Assembly (NCBI GenBank): GCA_046328335.1
Contig: JAXLWU010000015.1
Span: forward strand, 58,433-122,432
Source of the DNA: JACCXM01 sp046328335
GTDB lineage: Bacteria > Chloroflexota > Chloroflexia > Thermomicrobiales > UBA6265
Direction: 5' to 3'
Length of the DNA: 64,000 bases
Every line of letters begins with the position of its first letter. Positions within the stretch are counted from its first letter, which is position 1. The position numbers and the translations under genes are program-made. The notes beneath the pieces were generated by a model. It was not told the DNA's origin. It saw only the letters and a list, made by a program, of their open reading frames with translations, and did no database searches. Positions 9,199 through 17,993 of this stretch are shown piece after piece.

Positions 9199-11790
9199 AT
9201 GCGAAATTTGTTGACGAAGATTTTCGGGGACCCGAACGAGGCCCCGCTCAAACCCTATCTGAAGATCGTTCCCGAGGTCAATACCCTCGAACCCCGGATG
9301 GAGACCCTCTCCGATCTCGAATTGCGCGAGCTAGCCAATGGGTTTCGTGACCGCCTGGAAGATGGCGAATCGCTGGACGATCTCCTTCCCGAATCATTCG
9401 CGGCGACGCGCGAAGCGTCCCGTCGCTCGCTCGGACAGCGGCATTTCGACGTGCAATTGCTCGGCGGGGCGGTGCTCCACTCCGGAAGGATCGCCGAGAT
9501 GCGGACCGGTGAAGGCAAGACACTGACCGCGACACTTCCTGTGGCCCTCAACGCGATCGAAGGCAAAGGCGTTCACGTCGTCACCGTCAATGATTACCTC
9601 GCCAAGCGCGATACCCAATGGATGGGCCAGGTCTACGACGCGTTAGGTCTTTCGGTGGCGTGCATCCAGCACGATGCCGCGTTCATCTACGATGGGGACT
9701 GGGTTTCGGAAGATGAGCGACTGGCGCGGCTCCGTCCGATTTCCCGCCGAGAAGCATACGAGGCGGACATAACCTACGGAACGAACAACGAATTCGGTTT
9801 CGATTACCTCCGCGACAACATGGTTCCCGACGCTGAGCGAATGGTGCAGCGGGACCTCAACTACGCGATCGTCGACGAGGTCGACAACATTCTCATTGAC
9901 GAAGCACGCACCCCGTTGATCATCTCCGGTCAGGCCGAGCAGGCAACCGACCGTTACTACCAGTTCGCTCAGGTCGTGAAGCAACTGCGGGAGGGCAGCG
10001 ACTACACCGTCGACCTCAAGCACAAATCGGTTTCGTTGACCGACGATGGCATCGACCGGGTAGAGGAACTGATCCAGATCGGTCCCGGGGAAAGCATCTA
10101 CGACGAGCGCTACGTCGAACTCACCCACTATCTGGAGCAGGCGCTAAAGGCGCACGCGACGTTTCAGCGCGACAAGGATTACATCGTCCGCGACGGCGAA
10201 GTGATCATCGTCGATGAGTTCACTGGCCGCATGATGCTCGGGCGGCGCTACTCCGAAGGGTTACACCAGGCAATCGAGGCCAAAGAGGGAGTTCGCGTCC
10301 GTCGCCAGAATGTGACCCTGGCCACCATCACATTCCAGAACTACTTCCGGATGTACAAGAAACTCGCGGGCATGACGGGTACGGCGAAGACCGAGGCGGA
10401 GGAGTTCCGCCGCATCTACAGTTTGGATGTCGTGGTCATCCCGACCAACAAGCCAATGGTCCGGGAAGACCTCGGCGATCTTGTGTACAAGAATGAGCGC
10501 GGCAAGTTTCGCGCCGTCATCGACGATATCAAGACTCAGCGCGAGAGCGGCCGGCCCATACTGGTAGGAACTACCTCGATCGAAACCTCGGAGCGCCTGT
10601 CCGAGCACCTGACTCGCGAAGGAATTCCGCATCAGGTCCTCAACGCGAAGCATCACGAGCGTGAAGCGGCGATCGTGGCCGAGGCGGGGCAACCGAAGAC
10701 CGTCACCATTGCCACCAACATGGCAGGCCGCGGCACGGACATTGTGCTCGGGCCCGGCGTCCGCGAAGCGGGCGGTCTCCACATCATCGGCACCGAACGC
10801 CACGAAGCGCGGCGTATCGACAACCAGTTGCGTGGCCGGTCCGGCCGCCAGGGAGACCCCGGTTCGTCGCGTTTCTACGTCTCGCTCGAAGACGAGTTGA
10901 TGCGCCGGTTCGGCTCGGAACGAATCTCCTCCATGATGGAACGTCTCGGCATGGAAGAGGACGTGCCGATCGAGCACCGGGTCATCACCAAGTCAATCGA
11001 GAACGCCCAGGTCAAGGTCGAAGGGCATAACTTCGACATCCGCAAGCACGTCGTGCAGTACGACGACGTCATGAACAAGCACCGCGAGGTGATTTACGCC
11101 GACCGTCGTCAACTCGTGACCGGCGAAGATGTCCAGGACCGTGTTTGGGACATGGTCGAGGGCGAAATCGAGAAAATCGTCGACGCAAACATCGGTGATG
11201 GCAAGGACCTCCTGCGCGATGACGAGACGCTGATCGAGAATTACACGGGATTCGTGCCGACGACGACGTTGACCGTTGGCGACGTTGCCGGGCTCGATCG
11301 CGATGCGGTCATTGAGGCGCTGATCGCGGATGCGGACCGCGCCTACACCGACGTCGAATCTCGTTTCGGGCCGGATGTCATGCGCAAGGTCGAGCGTCAT
11401 GTGATGCTCACGATCATCGATAAACTCTGGGTCGAACACCTCACGGCGATGGACGAACTTCGGGAAGGGGTCGGGCTACAGGCCTATGGTCAGAAGGACC
11501 CTCTCGTGGTCTACAAGACCCAGGCCTATGAGTTCTTCCAGCAGTTGCTCTCGAGTATTCAACACGATGTGGCCCACACGATCTTCCGGGTACAACCGGT
11601 AGTCGCGCAGCAACCGGTACGCACCAGGCTGACGGAGGAATCGGACAAGGCGCAGGGCGCCGATGAGTCTGAAAACGGATCAGGACCAAAAAAGGCGCGC
11701 AAGATTGGTGTCAACGACCCCTGCCCATGCGGCAGCGGCAAGAAGTTCAAGCACTGCCACGGCGCGAAGGGAAGCCGCGCCCTGGTCTAG
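9199..11790 (+). CDS. secA: Preprotein translocase ATPase SecA
   Basis: An 863-aa motor ATPase driving Sec-dependent export. The DEAD-like motor has the Walker A MRTGEGKTLTATLP near residue 105, DEVDNILIDEARTPLI as the Walker B region, the preprotein cross-linking insert, and second-half motifs TIATNMAGRGTDIVLG and QLRGRSGRQGDPG. The helical scaffold and a C-terminal linker follow, ending in a zinc-binding SEC-C motif CPCGSGKKFKHCHG. The C-terminal zinc finger normally contacts SecB or ribosomes; no secB is visible here. ATG start with GAGG 7 nt upstream. Typical bacterial length and composition. Confidence 0.98.
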   Translation: MRNLLTKIFGDPNEAPLKPYLKIVPEVNTLEPRMETLSDLELRELANGFRDRLEDGESLDDLLPESFAATREASRRSLGQRHFDVQLLGGAVLHSGRIAEMRTGEGKTLTATLPVALNAIEGKGVHVVTVNDYLAKRDTQWMGQVYDALGLSVACIQHDAAFIYDGDWVSEDERLARLRPISRREAYEADITYGTNNEFGFDYLRDNMVPDAERMVQRDLNYAIVDEVDNILIDEARTPLIISGQAEQATDRYYQFAQVVKQLREGSDYTVDLKHKSVSLTDDGIDRVEELIQIGPGESIYDERYVELTHYLEQALKAHATFQRDKDYIVRDGEVIIVDEFTGRMMLGRRYSEGLHQAIEAKEGVRVRRQNVTLATITFQNYFRMYKKLAGMTGTAKTEAEEFRRIYSLDVVVIPTNKPMVREDLGDLVYKNERGKFRAVIDDIKTQRESGRPILVGTTSIETSERLSEHLTREGIPHQVLNAKHHEREAAIVAEAGQPKTVTIATNMAGRGTDIVLGPGVREAGGLHIIGTERHEARRIDNQLRGRSGRQGDPGSSRFYVSLEDELMRRFGSERISSMMERLGMEEDVPIEHRVITKSIENAQVKVEGHNFDIRKHVVQYDDVMNKHREVIYADRRQLVTGEDVQDRVWDMVEGEIEKIVDANIGDGKDLLRDDETLIENYTGFVPTTTLTVGDVAGLDRDAVIEALIADADRAYTDVESRFGPDVMRKVERHVMLTIIDKLWVEHLTAMDELREGVGLQAYGQKDPLVVYKTQAYEFFQQLLSSIQHDVAHTIFRVQPVVAQQPVRTRLTEESDKAQGADESENGSGPKKARKIGVNDPCPCGSGKKFKHCHGAKGSRALV

Positions 11791-11895
11791 TTTCGAGATG
11801 CGTAGGTCCATCCGCTGCCGGCGCATTCTTGCGCTTACCGAACCGTGATCGAACTGGCTGGATTGGCCATGCCGATTCGGCAGGCGACCATCGCT

Positions 11896-12666
11896 TCAGG
11901 ATAGATCGCCTTGACGCTCGTCTTCTGATGCTGCATATGGCCGCAACATGACGAGCGAGCGCTCGATTGCCGCAATGGTCCGCTCGTAGGCAAACAGGAG
12001 ATCGGTCATCTCTCCGATGCGGGCGGACAGGGTCATCAGCGTTTCAACATCGCGAGGATGTTCGCGCGCCTGCAGCAAGAAATCGCGAAGGTCGGCAATC
12101 CGCTCGGGTTCAACGGCGCCCGGCGGGTGAACGGCAACCTCGAGATCAGAGACTACGCCGCTGAGATCAGGTGTTTCATCCAGGGTGACCTCTGACAGCA
12201 GGAGTTTCAACTCACTGATCAACGCGCCAAGACGATGGACCGCTTCACGGTTGCGATCATCGGCGAAGCCGACATCGGCCACAGCGGCCTCTTCTGCGCT
12301 AACCGCGTCCAGTGCGAGATTCTCCGCTTCCGCGTGCTCTGCGGCATCCTCTGATTCTGGCGTTTGAGACGGGGATTGCTGGACCGGCCATCCGGAGGAG
12401 ACGAGCTCAGAGGAGTCGCCTTGTTCCCTGGTATCGGTCGCCGGTCTCCAGTCCCAGTCCACGGTTGCGGGACTCCTGACCTTGTTCGCCGGCACATGGG
12501 GCCAACCTCCGGTCGGCCATTTCTTGGGGCCCTGACTTGACGCGCCCAAGTCGGGAATGGATTCGTCGAGGGACAGGCTGGCATCGATTGAGTAGCGATG
12601 CCCACAGATCGTGCAGAACCTCGCTCCCGGCCGCGTTGGCGCTTCGCAATTTGGGCACGTATCCAT
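11896..12666 (-). CDS. Zinc-ribbon protein with helical C-terminal region
   Basis: A 256-aa cytoplasmic-looking protein. Residues 1-24 are a double-CxxC zinc ribbon (CPNCEAPTRPGARFCTICGH). A Pro/Trp/Ser-rich linker follows (about 45-105), then an acidic Ala/Glu stretch, then a helical domain from about 140 to 250 with likely coiled-coil content (LISELKLLLSEVTLDE; FAYERTIAAIERSLVMLRPY). No enzymatic motif is visible. ATG start with GGGAGG 5 nt upstream. Convergent with secA and divergent from the DUF1989 gene. Function unknown; the ribbon suggests nucleic-acid or protein contacts. Confidence 0.65.
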   Translation of the reverse strand: MDTCPNCEAPTRPGARFCTICGHRYSIDASLSLDESIPDLGASSQGPKKWPTGGWPHVPANKVRSPATVDWDWRPATDTREQGDSSELVSSGWPVQQSPSQTPESEDAAEHAEAENLALDAVSAEEAAVADVGFADDRNREAVHRLGALISELKLLLSEVTLDETPDLSGVVSDLEVAVHPPGAVEPERIADLRDFLLQAREHPRDVETLMTLSARIGEMTDLLFAYERTIAAIERSLVMLRPYAASEDERQGDLS

Positions 12667-12851
12667 CGTGGCCTCCCTCGTTCAAGAAATCCGATGCCGC
12701 TCTGCGGCCATGGTACCCCGCCCGGACTGCGCGCCATGATCCGATCCGCTAGCCAACTGGACGCCGCGCTGCGACAATCTCACGTCACGACGGATCGATC
12801 ACCAAGACAGTTGACGCTCGACCTGCCACGAGCGCGAAGGAGCAACAGAGA

Positions 12852-13802
12852 GTGAGTGATGTTCTGGGAACCACGACGCCGATCAAGACGCGTCATATCA
12901 GGCCAGGCCAGGGCCAGGCGGTCGAGGTCAAGGCTGGTCAGTTCGTGCAGATTCAGACCTTGCAGGGCAAGCAGGTTGCCGATTTTGTCGCGTTCTCGGC
13001 TGACGATCATGAGGAATACCACGCGACGTCCGTTACGCAATCGGCCAATGCCAACATCGTTCCCAAGAGAGGAATGACGCTCTACTCGAACCGGCGGCAG
13101 GGGATGTTCGAGATCGTCGAGGACACTGTCGGTCGCCACGATATGATCTACGCCTGCTGCGATCCGATCCGCTATGAACAATTGGGAGCGCCAGGCCATG
13201 CGAACTGTCGCGAGGCGCTAACCGAGGCCCTCTCCGCATACAGCATTGGGTACGATCGCATCCCCACACCGATCAACTGGTTCATGAACGTCTCGATCCA
13301 GCAGCGTGGTGAGCTGGAGATTCGCGAGCCCCTTGCCGAAGCGAACGACTATGTGCTGCTGCGAGCCCTGAAGGACGCGATCGTGGCGGTCTCCGCCTGT
13401 CCCCAGGACCTGACGGCCACCAACGGGTTCGCGCCGTCGGATCTCCGCTTGCGGGTCTTCCGGGAAGGATCGCTGATGCCGGAGACGGTCGAACAGTTCG
13501 TCGCCGAGGTGGTGGTTGTCGAAGTCGCCGCGGACGCGGAAGCGAACGACGCCGTGGAAAAGACGGCGCGTCGGGCGGAGCGGCGAGCGGAGCGGCGGGC
13601 AGCCATGGCGGAAGCGGCAACGGGCGAGGTGGCCGAGGTCTCGGATGAAGGGAACAGGGCTGCCGAGAACGCCGAGGCAGACGGAGCCGCCGCCGGGACC
13701 GCGGCCGCGGCTGTGGCACCAGACCCGGTTGCGCCGGCAGTTGGCCGTCCCGCCAGACTTCAGGACACCGCGGAAGCGACTGTTATGCGCGTCGAAGGGT
13801 AG
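12852..13802 (+). CDS. DUF1989 (urea-carboxylase-associated family) protein with long disordered tail
   Basis: A 316-aa protein. Residues 1-200 match the DUF1989 family, found beside urea carboxylase/allophanate hydrolase systems and thought to act in urea or guanidine nitrogen use (RHIRPGQGQAVEVKAGQFVQI; QVADFVAFSADDHEEYHA; CCDPIRYEQLGAPGHANC). Residues about 220-316 are an unusual Ala/Glu/Arg-rich extension (TARRAERRAERRAAMAEAAT). No urea carboxylase or guanidine riboswitch lies nearby. GTG start with AAGGAG 9 nt upstream. The catalytic role of the core is not established; the tail looks lineage-specific. Confidence 0.75.
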   Translation: MSDVLGTTTPIKTRHIRPGQGQAVEVKAGQFVQIQTLQGKQVADFVAFSADDHEEYHATSVTQSANANIVPKRGMTLYSNRRQGMFEIVEDTVGRHDMIYACCDPIRYEQLGAPGHANCREALTEALSAYSIGYDRIPTPINWFMNVSIQQRGELEIREPLAEANDYVLLRALKDAIVAVSACPQDLTATNGFAPSDLRLRVFREGSLMPETVEQFVAEVVVVEVAADAEANDAVEKTARRAERRAERRAAMAEAATGEVAEVSDEGNRAAENAEADGAAAGTAAAAVAPDPVAPAVGRPARLQDTAEATVMRVEG

Positions 13803-13831
13803 ATTGCCGCAGTTCGCACTTGGACGAACGT

Positions 13832-13869
13832 GAAACGCCGGCAACCGCGGTGGCGGTCCCCGGCGTTTC
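13832..13869. terminator. Hairpin downstream of the DUF1989 gene
   Basis: A perfect 10-bp inverted repeat, gaaacgccgg at 13832-13841 and ccggcgtttc at 13860-13869, with an 18-nt loop. It lies 30 nt after the stop codon. There is no clear T-tract, so this is a weak or stabilising terminator. Confidence 0.5.
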
Positions 13870-14181
13870 CGACTGAGATGAAGCGGTGTTCAGCAGGCAA
13901 TAGCGCCCGGCATGAACCCGACTGGTTCCGCGGCGCCAATGACGCGCCGCGGTTCCCTGAACTTCGGCGTCACCGCGAAGAAGCGCGGCCACCGATCCGT
14001 CGCTCAGCTTGCGGCAACGCCGAATCGAGCCGACGTTCGTCCGAGATCCCGGAGGCCGGGGCGAACGAGTTCCCGGGTGTGCATCCCCCACGGGGTGAAG
14101 AGGAGAACCGCAGGCAGGGATGCGAGGCGATTCCGTTCCCTGCCCCCATGGTCTGGGCCGCGCCACCTCAGTACGTACACC
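13870..14181. other. Gene-poor structured intergenic region
   Basis: About 310 nt between the convergent DUF1989 and PIG-L genes. Open frames cross it on both strands, but they are Arg/Pro-rich, lack ribosome-binding sites and resemble no family. It contains a strong inverted repeat, CCGCGGCGC at 13928-13936 and GCGCCGCGG at 13944-13952 with a 7-nt loop. I could not match it to tmRNA, RNase P, SRP, 6S or tRNA consensus sequences. Confidence 0.45.
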
Positions 14182-15048
14182 CTAGCGGAGCGACGCCCCG
14201 CCGTCAACTGTCGCCGGAACTTCATCGACATTTACCTTCCAGAAACGTTCCGCCATCGTCCCTCCTCCGGCGTTTTGGGCGTAATTCGCCAGCGCAGCGC
14301 TGATTTCGTCACGCTTGGTGCCGACGCCGACATACTGGCGGAACACTGTTTCGAGTTGCGAAGGATAACTGAGGACCGCGGATATCTTGCGGTCCCACCC
14401 CGCCGCTGCCGGAACAGCGGCAGCCGCCGTGAGGGTGCCTTCTCCGATTGCCGCAAATCGCTCGCTCGTAGCGCCGGGTTTCATGGCGTACGGGACGTCC
14501 TCATAAAACCAGACATCCCAGCCGGAACTGGCGAGCCCCCGGCCCGTTTCGTACGCCAGCTGGTGATCGACGTGGCTGCCGATGCCGATCGGCACATAGA
14601 TGCGGACACTCAGGTCCGGTGCGGCCGGAAGATCGAGGGCAGAAGCAATTGCTCCGGGTACTGACGCTTCGTCTGCAAGGGGACGGTCGAACAGTTGGTT
14701 GTCGGAAAGATACCGGTGGCCGCGGTAGATCGCGTCGCGAAAGGGGAGCACCGAACTCGTCGCTCCCAGGATTGCGGAAGCAGCGGCTTCTTCTGCGCGT
14801 CGCGACGCGATCACGGTTTCGGCGCTCAGCCCCCATCCCTCGTGCAACTGATGCGCGAACGAGGAGAGGGACTCCGTCGGATCGGGGTAATCGCCGAAGA
14901 TGACGACCGATTCCGGCGCGAAGCCAAGATCATGGAGTCGCGCCACCGTTGCTCCCACGGACAAGGCGATATCGTCGTAATGAGGTGATAGAAAAAGATG
15001 CCGAGTGGCGCTAGTCAGCAATTGCTCCGGAGATGTCTCGGTCGCCAA
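14182..15048 (-). CDS. LmbE/PIG-L family deacetylase
   Basis: A 288-aa putative zinc hydrolase of the PIG-L family, whose members deacetylate GlcNAc-containing substrates in bacillithiol, mycothiol or glycoconjugate synthesis. The metal motif appears as LFLSPHYDDIALSVGA near the N-terminus (Tyr replaces the usual Pro of HPDD), and GIGSHVDHQLAYETG supplies the second half-site. I start at TTG 15048 because GGGAGG lies 6 nt upstream; an ATG at 15063 adds five residues and lacks a site. Either start overlaps the end of selB, suggesting translational coupling. Substrate unknown. Confidence 0.75.
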   Translation of the reverse strand: MATETSPEQLLTSATRHLFLSPHYDDIALSVGATVARLHDLGFAPESVVIFGDYPDPTESLSSFAHQLHEGWGLSAETVIASRRAEEAAASAILGATSSVLPFRDAIYRGHRYLSDNQLFDRPLADEASVPGAIASALDLPAAPDLSVRIYVPIGIGSHVDHQLAYETGRGLASSGWDVWFYEDVPYAMKPGATSERFAAIGEGTLTAAAAVPAAAGWDRKISAVLSYPSQLETVFRQYVGVGTKRDEISAALANYAQNAGGGTMAERFWKVNVDEVPATVDGGASLR

Positions 15049-17023
15049 CTGATCCCTCCCCATCTGGATTTTCGGTCGATCGTGGACCCGGACGTTTGGG
15101 GCCCCGTACGCGATCGTCCCCAATCCGGCGCGTGTAGCGAAGGAGATCCATCTGCTCGAGCGCTGCCTGAGCGTACTTTCGGCTGGTACCGAAGTGATCG
15201 CGAAACTGCGCGAGGGTAATCGAGCCATGGTCATCGATGAAGGCAAGGGTGCGGGCCGTGAGTTGCTCCCAGGAGTGCGGCGTGTAGTAGATGCCATCCC
15301 CGACGCGGACGATCTTTCCCTGATGCTCGAGCACGATGAGCGATTCCGCGTCGAGGCCGGACTCATGGGGGCTCGGTGGACTCAGCGGGTTCGCCGCAAG
15401 CGAGGCAAGAAACGCATCCGCTTTTCCTTGCCGGGTGGGATCGAGGACAAGCGCGAACCCCGCGTCCCGGATGGTGGCGCCACCGTCCGAAATCGAGCCA
15501 CGCCGCATTGCTTCACCGATTACCAGGTCAAATACACGGGGCGGTCGCAATCCCATTCGGGTGCGCAATTCTTCTCGCGGCATGCCCGGACGCAGGGGAT
15601 TGCTGGCGTGGAACCGCCTTAGGGTATCGATGAGTTGCTGCTCGATCTCGCCCCATCGCGTGGTTGCGACGACAACGTCAGTGGTGGTGAAACCCGGAGT
15701 TCCCGCTCCAAGGACCAAGACGTCGCCTTCGGCGATCAGTTGGCCGAGGGCGGCGTCGATCTGTCCCGCGGTCAGTCCGGCAACGCTCGCGCGAAGTTCG
15801 CCGATCTCAACCGGTCGGGACTCAATCGCTTGCAGGACGATTTCATCTGGACTACCAGCAGCGAGTGTCTCCAGAGCCGCGACAGTCTCCGGCCGGAATC
15901 GCTGGTGGCGGGGCGGGTTGGCATCGATGACCTCACCACCACCGATCGTTTCGCTCGGAGACGCGCGGCGCACAATGAACCGATCGCCTTTCCGCACGGC
16001 AAGCCGAGTGCGAAAGCGCAGTTGGACCCACCCGGTTTCCCCTGGGGGGATGGTGTCACGATCGAGCAACGTGGCCCATGCCGGCAACTCCGTGGCGCCC
16101 GTGAAGAAGTCGATCTCCGCGTTCTGCTTCAAGGTCATAGGCGAATCCTCGAGCAGGCGGAGCCTCACATCGATGCGCTGCGTCGGAGTCATCGATTTTG
16201 GCGGAGCCAGCACGTCGCCCCGGCGAATTTCTTCTGTCGTAATCCCGGAGAGATTCACGGCGGTGCGCGTTCCTGGCGGCGCAATGCTGACTTTGTGCTG
16301 GTGCGATTGAAGACCGCGGACGCGGGCGACGCGGTTACCAGGGTAGACCTGGACGTCGTCGCCGGTGGCGATGGTTCCTCCACTGAGCGTTCCCGTGACG
16401 ACCGTGCCGAACCCAGCAACGGTGAAGACGCGGTCAACGGGAAGCCGGGGTGGTCCGCCGCGCACAGGGAGTGCACTCTCGCTCAATACCCGTTGCAGCG
16501 ATAGAAGGAGTTCGGCAAGACCCCGACCGGTTGTGGCGGAAACGGGAACGATTGGGGCGCCGGCAAGTGAGGTGCTGTCGATTCGCTGTCGTACCTCCTC
16601 TGTCACCAGATCCAGCCACTCGTCGTCAACCAGATCCGCCTTGGTCAAGACGATCACGCCCCTCGACACTCCGAGGAGATCGAGAATCGCGAGATGCTCG
16701 GCGGTCTGGGGCATGGGGCCCTCGTCCGCGGCAATGACGAGCAGCGCGGCATCGATTCCGCCGACACCTGCCAGCATGTTCTTGATGAACCGTTCGTGCC
16801 CGGGCACATCGACGATACTGACTTCGCGCCCACCCGGCAACGTCACCCAGGCAAAGCCGAGGTCGATTGTCATCGCCCGCGCTTTTTCCTCCGCCAGCCT
16901 ATCGGGATCGATCCCGGTCAGGGCCTTTACCAAGGTCGACTTGCCGTGATCGACATGACCTGCGGTGCCGACAACGAAACTTCGGGTCGGGGGAACTTCA
17001 GCGCCGGAGGACACCTCAGCCAT
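15011..17023 (-). CDS. selB: Selenocysteine-specific elongation factor SelB
   Basis: A 670-aa GTPase that delivers Sec-tRNA(Sec) to UGA codons by binding the SECIS hairpin. The EF-Tu-like domain has GTAGHVDHGKSTLVKAL (G1), DVPGHERFIKNM (G3) and TKADLVDD (G4). Domains II/III follow, and from about residue 380 a series of winged-helix repeats that in known SelB bind mRNA (LRASVAGLTAGQIDAALGQL; ITLAQFRDHFGTSRKYAQAAL). I use ATG 17023; a GTG at 17041 adds six residues, and neither has a clear site. It lies downstream of aroF and phzF on the same strand. selD in this window supplies a target; selA and tRNA-Sec are not visible. Confidence 0.93.
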   Translation of the reverse strand: MAEVSSGAEVPPTRSFVVGTAGHVDHGKSTLVKALTGIDPDRLAEEKARAMTIDLGFAWVTLPGGREVSIVDVPGHERFIKNMLAGVGGIDAALLVIAADEGPMPQTAEHLAILDLLGVSRGVIVLTKADLVDDEWLDLVTEEVRQRIDSTSLAGAPIVPVSATTGRGLAELLLSLQRVLSESALPVRGGPPRLPVDRVFTVAGFGTVVTGTLSGGTIATGDDVQVYPGNRVARVRGLQSHQHKVSIAPPGTRTAVNLSGITTEEIRRGDVLAPPKSMTPTQRIDVRLRLLEDSPMTLKQNAEIDFFTGATELPAWATLLDRDTIPPGETGWVQLRFRTRLAVRKGDRFIVRRASPSETIGGGEVIDANPPRHQRFRPETVAALETLAAGSPDEIVLQAIESRPVEIGELRASVAGLTAGQIDAALGQLIAEGDVLVLGAGTPGFTTTDVVVATTRWGEIEQQLIDTLRRFHASNPLRPGMPREELRTRMGLRPPRVFDLVIGEAMRRGSISDGGATIRDAGFALVLDPTRQGKADAFLASLAANPLSPPSPHESGLDAESLIVLEHQGKIVRVGDGIYYTPHSWEQLTARTLAFIDDHGSITLAQFRDHFGTSRKYAQAALEQMDLLRYTRRIGDDRVRGPKRPGPRSTENPDGEGSVGDRDISGAIAD

Positions 17024-17096
17024 GGCCGTCGATCGGTTCACTGCTCATGCGTGGATGGTCGATGACCGCGCCGTGCTCGTCAAGTGATGGACCGTG

Positions 17097-17984
17097 TCAG
17101 GAAAGACCGAACTGCTCCAGAATTTCGGCGTGGAACCAGCCTCCGCCGACCAGAATCGCATCGCCGCCGACTTCCACCGATTCGATGACGTTGGCAGACC
17201 CAGACACGCGGGCGAAGAGCGTGCTGGGTCTGCCCAGTTCTGCCCCCTGGGAGATTTGGATCTCCTGTCCCCACGGAATAAGTCCATTCCGCGCAAGGTG
17301 GAGCGCGAGAGGACCCGCCGCGGAACCGGTGGCCGGGTCTTCGATGACACCCGCACCGGGCGCAAACATCCTCGTTTTCCATTGGGTGCCTTCGCCCGAG
17401 AAGACATTCACGCCGATGAAGGGTAAATCGAGGTGCTCCGCGGCGCGCAACAACGCGCCTGAATCGGGAGCAAGGGCAGCCACGGCATCCGGATCCTTGA
17501 CCATGAAATAGACGTGCCGCAGGCCGTTGTCGTAGAGAGTGACTGGCAGGAGAGAATCTGCGATCCCGAGCGCTGCGAGGAAAGGCACCGGTTGCGCGAA
17601 CGGCTCGATCGACGGGATCGGCTGCCGCATGATGCCGCGCTTTGCTGGTCCGGTCCCGCCCACGTACCTGACGGCCACACGGCCGCCATTCGTTTCGAGG
17701 TCAATCGCTTGGCTCCGCTGCTGCTGAGCGAGATAAACGGCCGTTCCCAGCACCGGATGACCGGCAAACGGAATCTCACCACCAGGCGTGAAAATCCGCA
17801 TCTTGGCAGCCCCGCCCGCTTCAGGCGGATAGAGAAAGACAGTCTCCGAAAAATTGATCTCTCGCGCCAATGGGTGAAGCATCTTCTCCGGAATGCTCGT
17901 GGCGTCCGGAAAGACGGCCAGTTGGTTGCCCGCCAGCGGTAGATCGGTGAAAACGTCGACGATCTGAAATTCCCAGCGACTCAC
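17097..17984 (-). CDS. PhzF-family isomerase/epimerase
   Basis: A 295-aa member of the PhzF family (diaminopimelate-epimerase fold), named for an isomerase in phenazine synthesis but mostly of unknown substrate. It carries FTDLPLAGNQLAVFPDA, the catalytic-Glu segment INFSETVFLYPP, PFAGHPVLGTAVYL and the C-terminal-lobe motif DPATGSAAGPLALHL. GTG start; AAGGAG lies 6 nt upstream and overlaps the aroF stop, so the two genes are tightly coupled (9-nt gap). No other phenazine genes are present. The pairing with DAHP synthase suggests action on a shikimate- or aromatic-derived compound, as inference. Confidence 0.88.
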   Translation of the reverse strand: MSRWEFQIVDVFTDLPLAGNQLAVFPDATSIPEKMLHPLAREINFSETVFLYPPEAGGAAKMRIFTPGGEIPFAGHPVLGTAVYLAQQQRSQAIDLETNGGRVAVRYVGGTGPAKRGIMRQPIPSIEPFAQPVPFLAALGIADSLLPVTLYDNGLRHVYFMVKDPDAVAALAPDSGALLRAAEHLDLPFIGVNVFSGEGTQWKTRMFAPGAGVIEDPATGSAAGPLALHLARNGLIPWGQEIQISQGAELGRPSTLFARVSGSANVIESVEVGGDAILVGGGWFHAEILEQFGLS

Positions 17985-17993
17985 GTTCGCTCC

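Noticed and set aside
13783..14166. A 127-residue minus-strand protein in the intergenic region.
   Set aside because: Arg/Pro/Gly-rich composition, no ribosome-binding site, no family resemblance, and it runs through hairpins.
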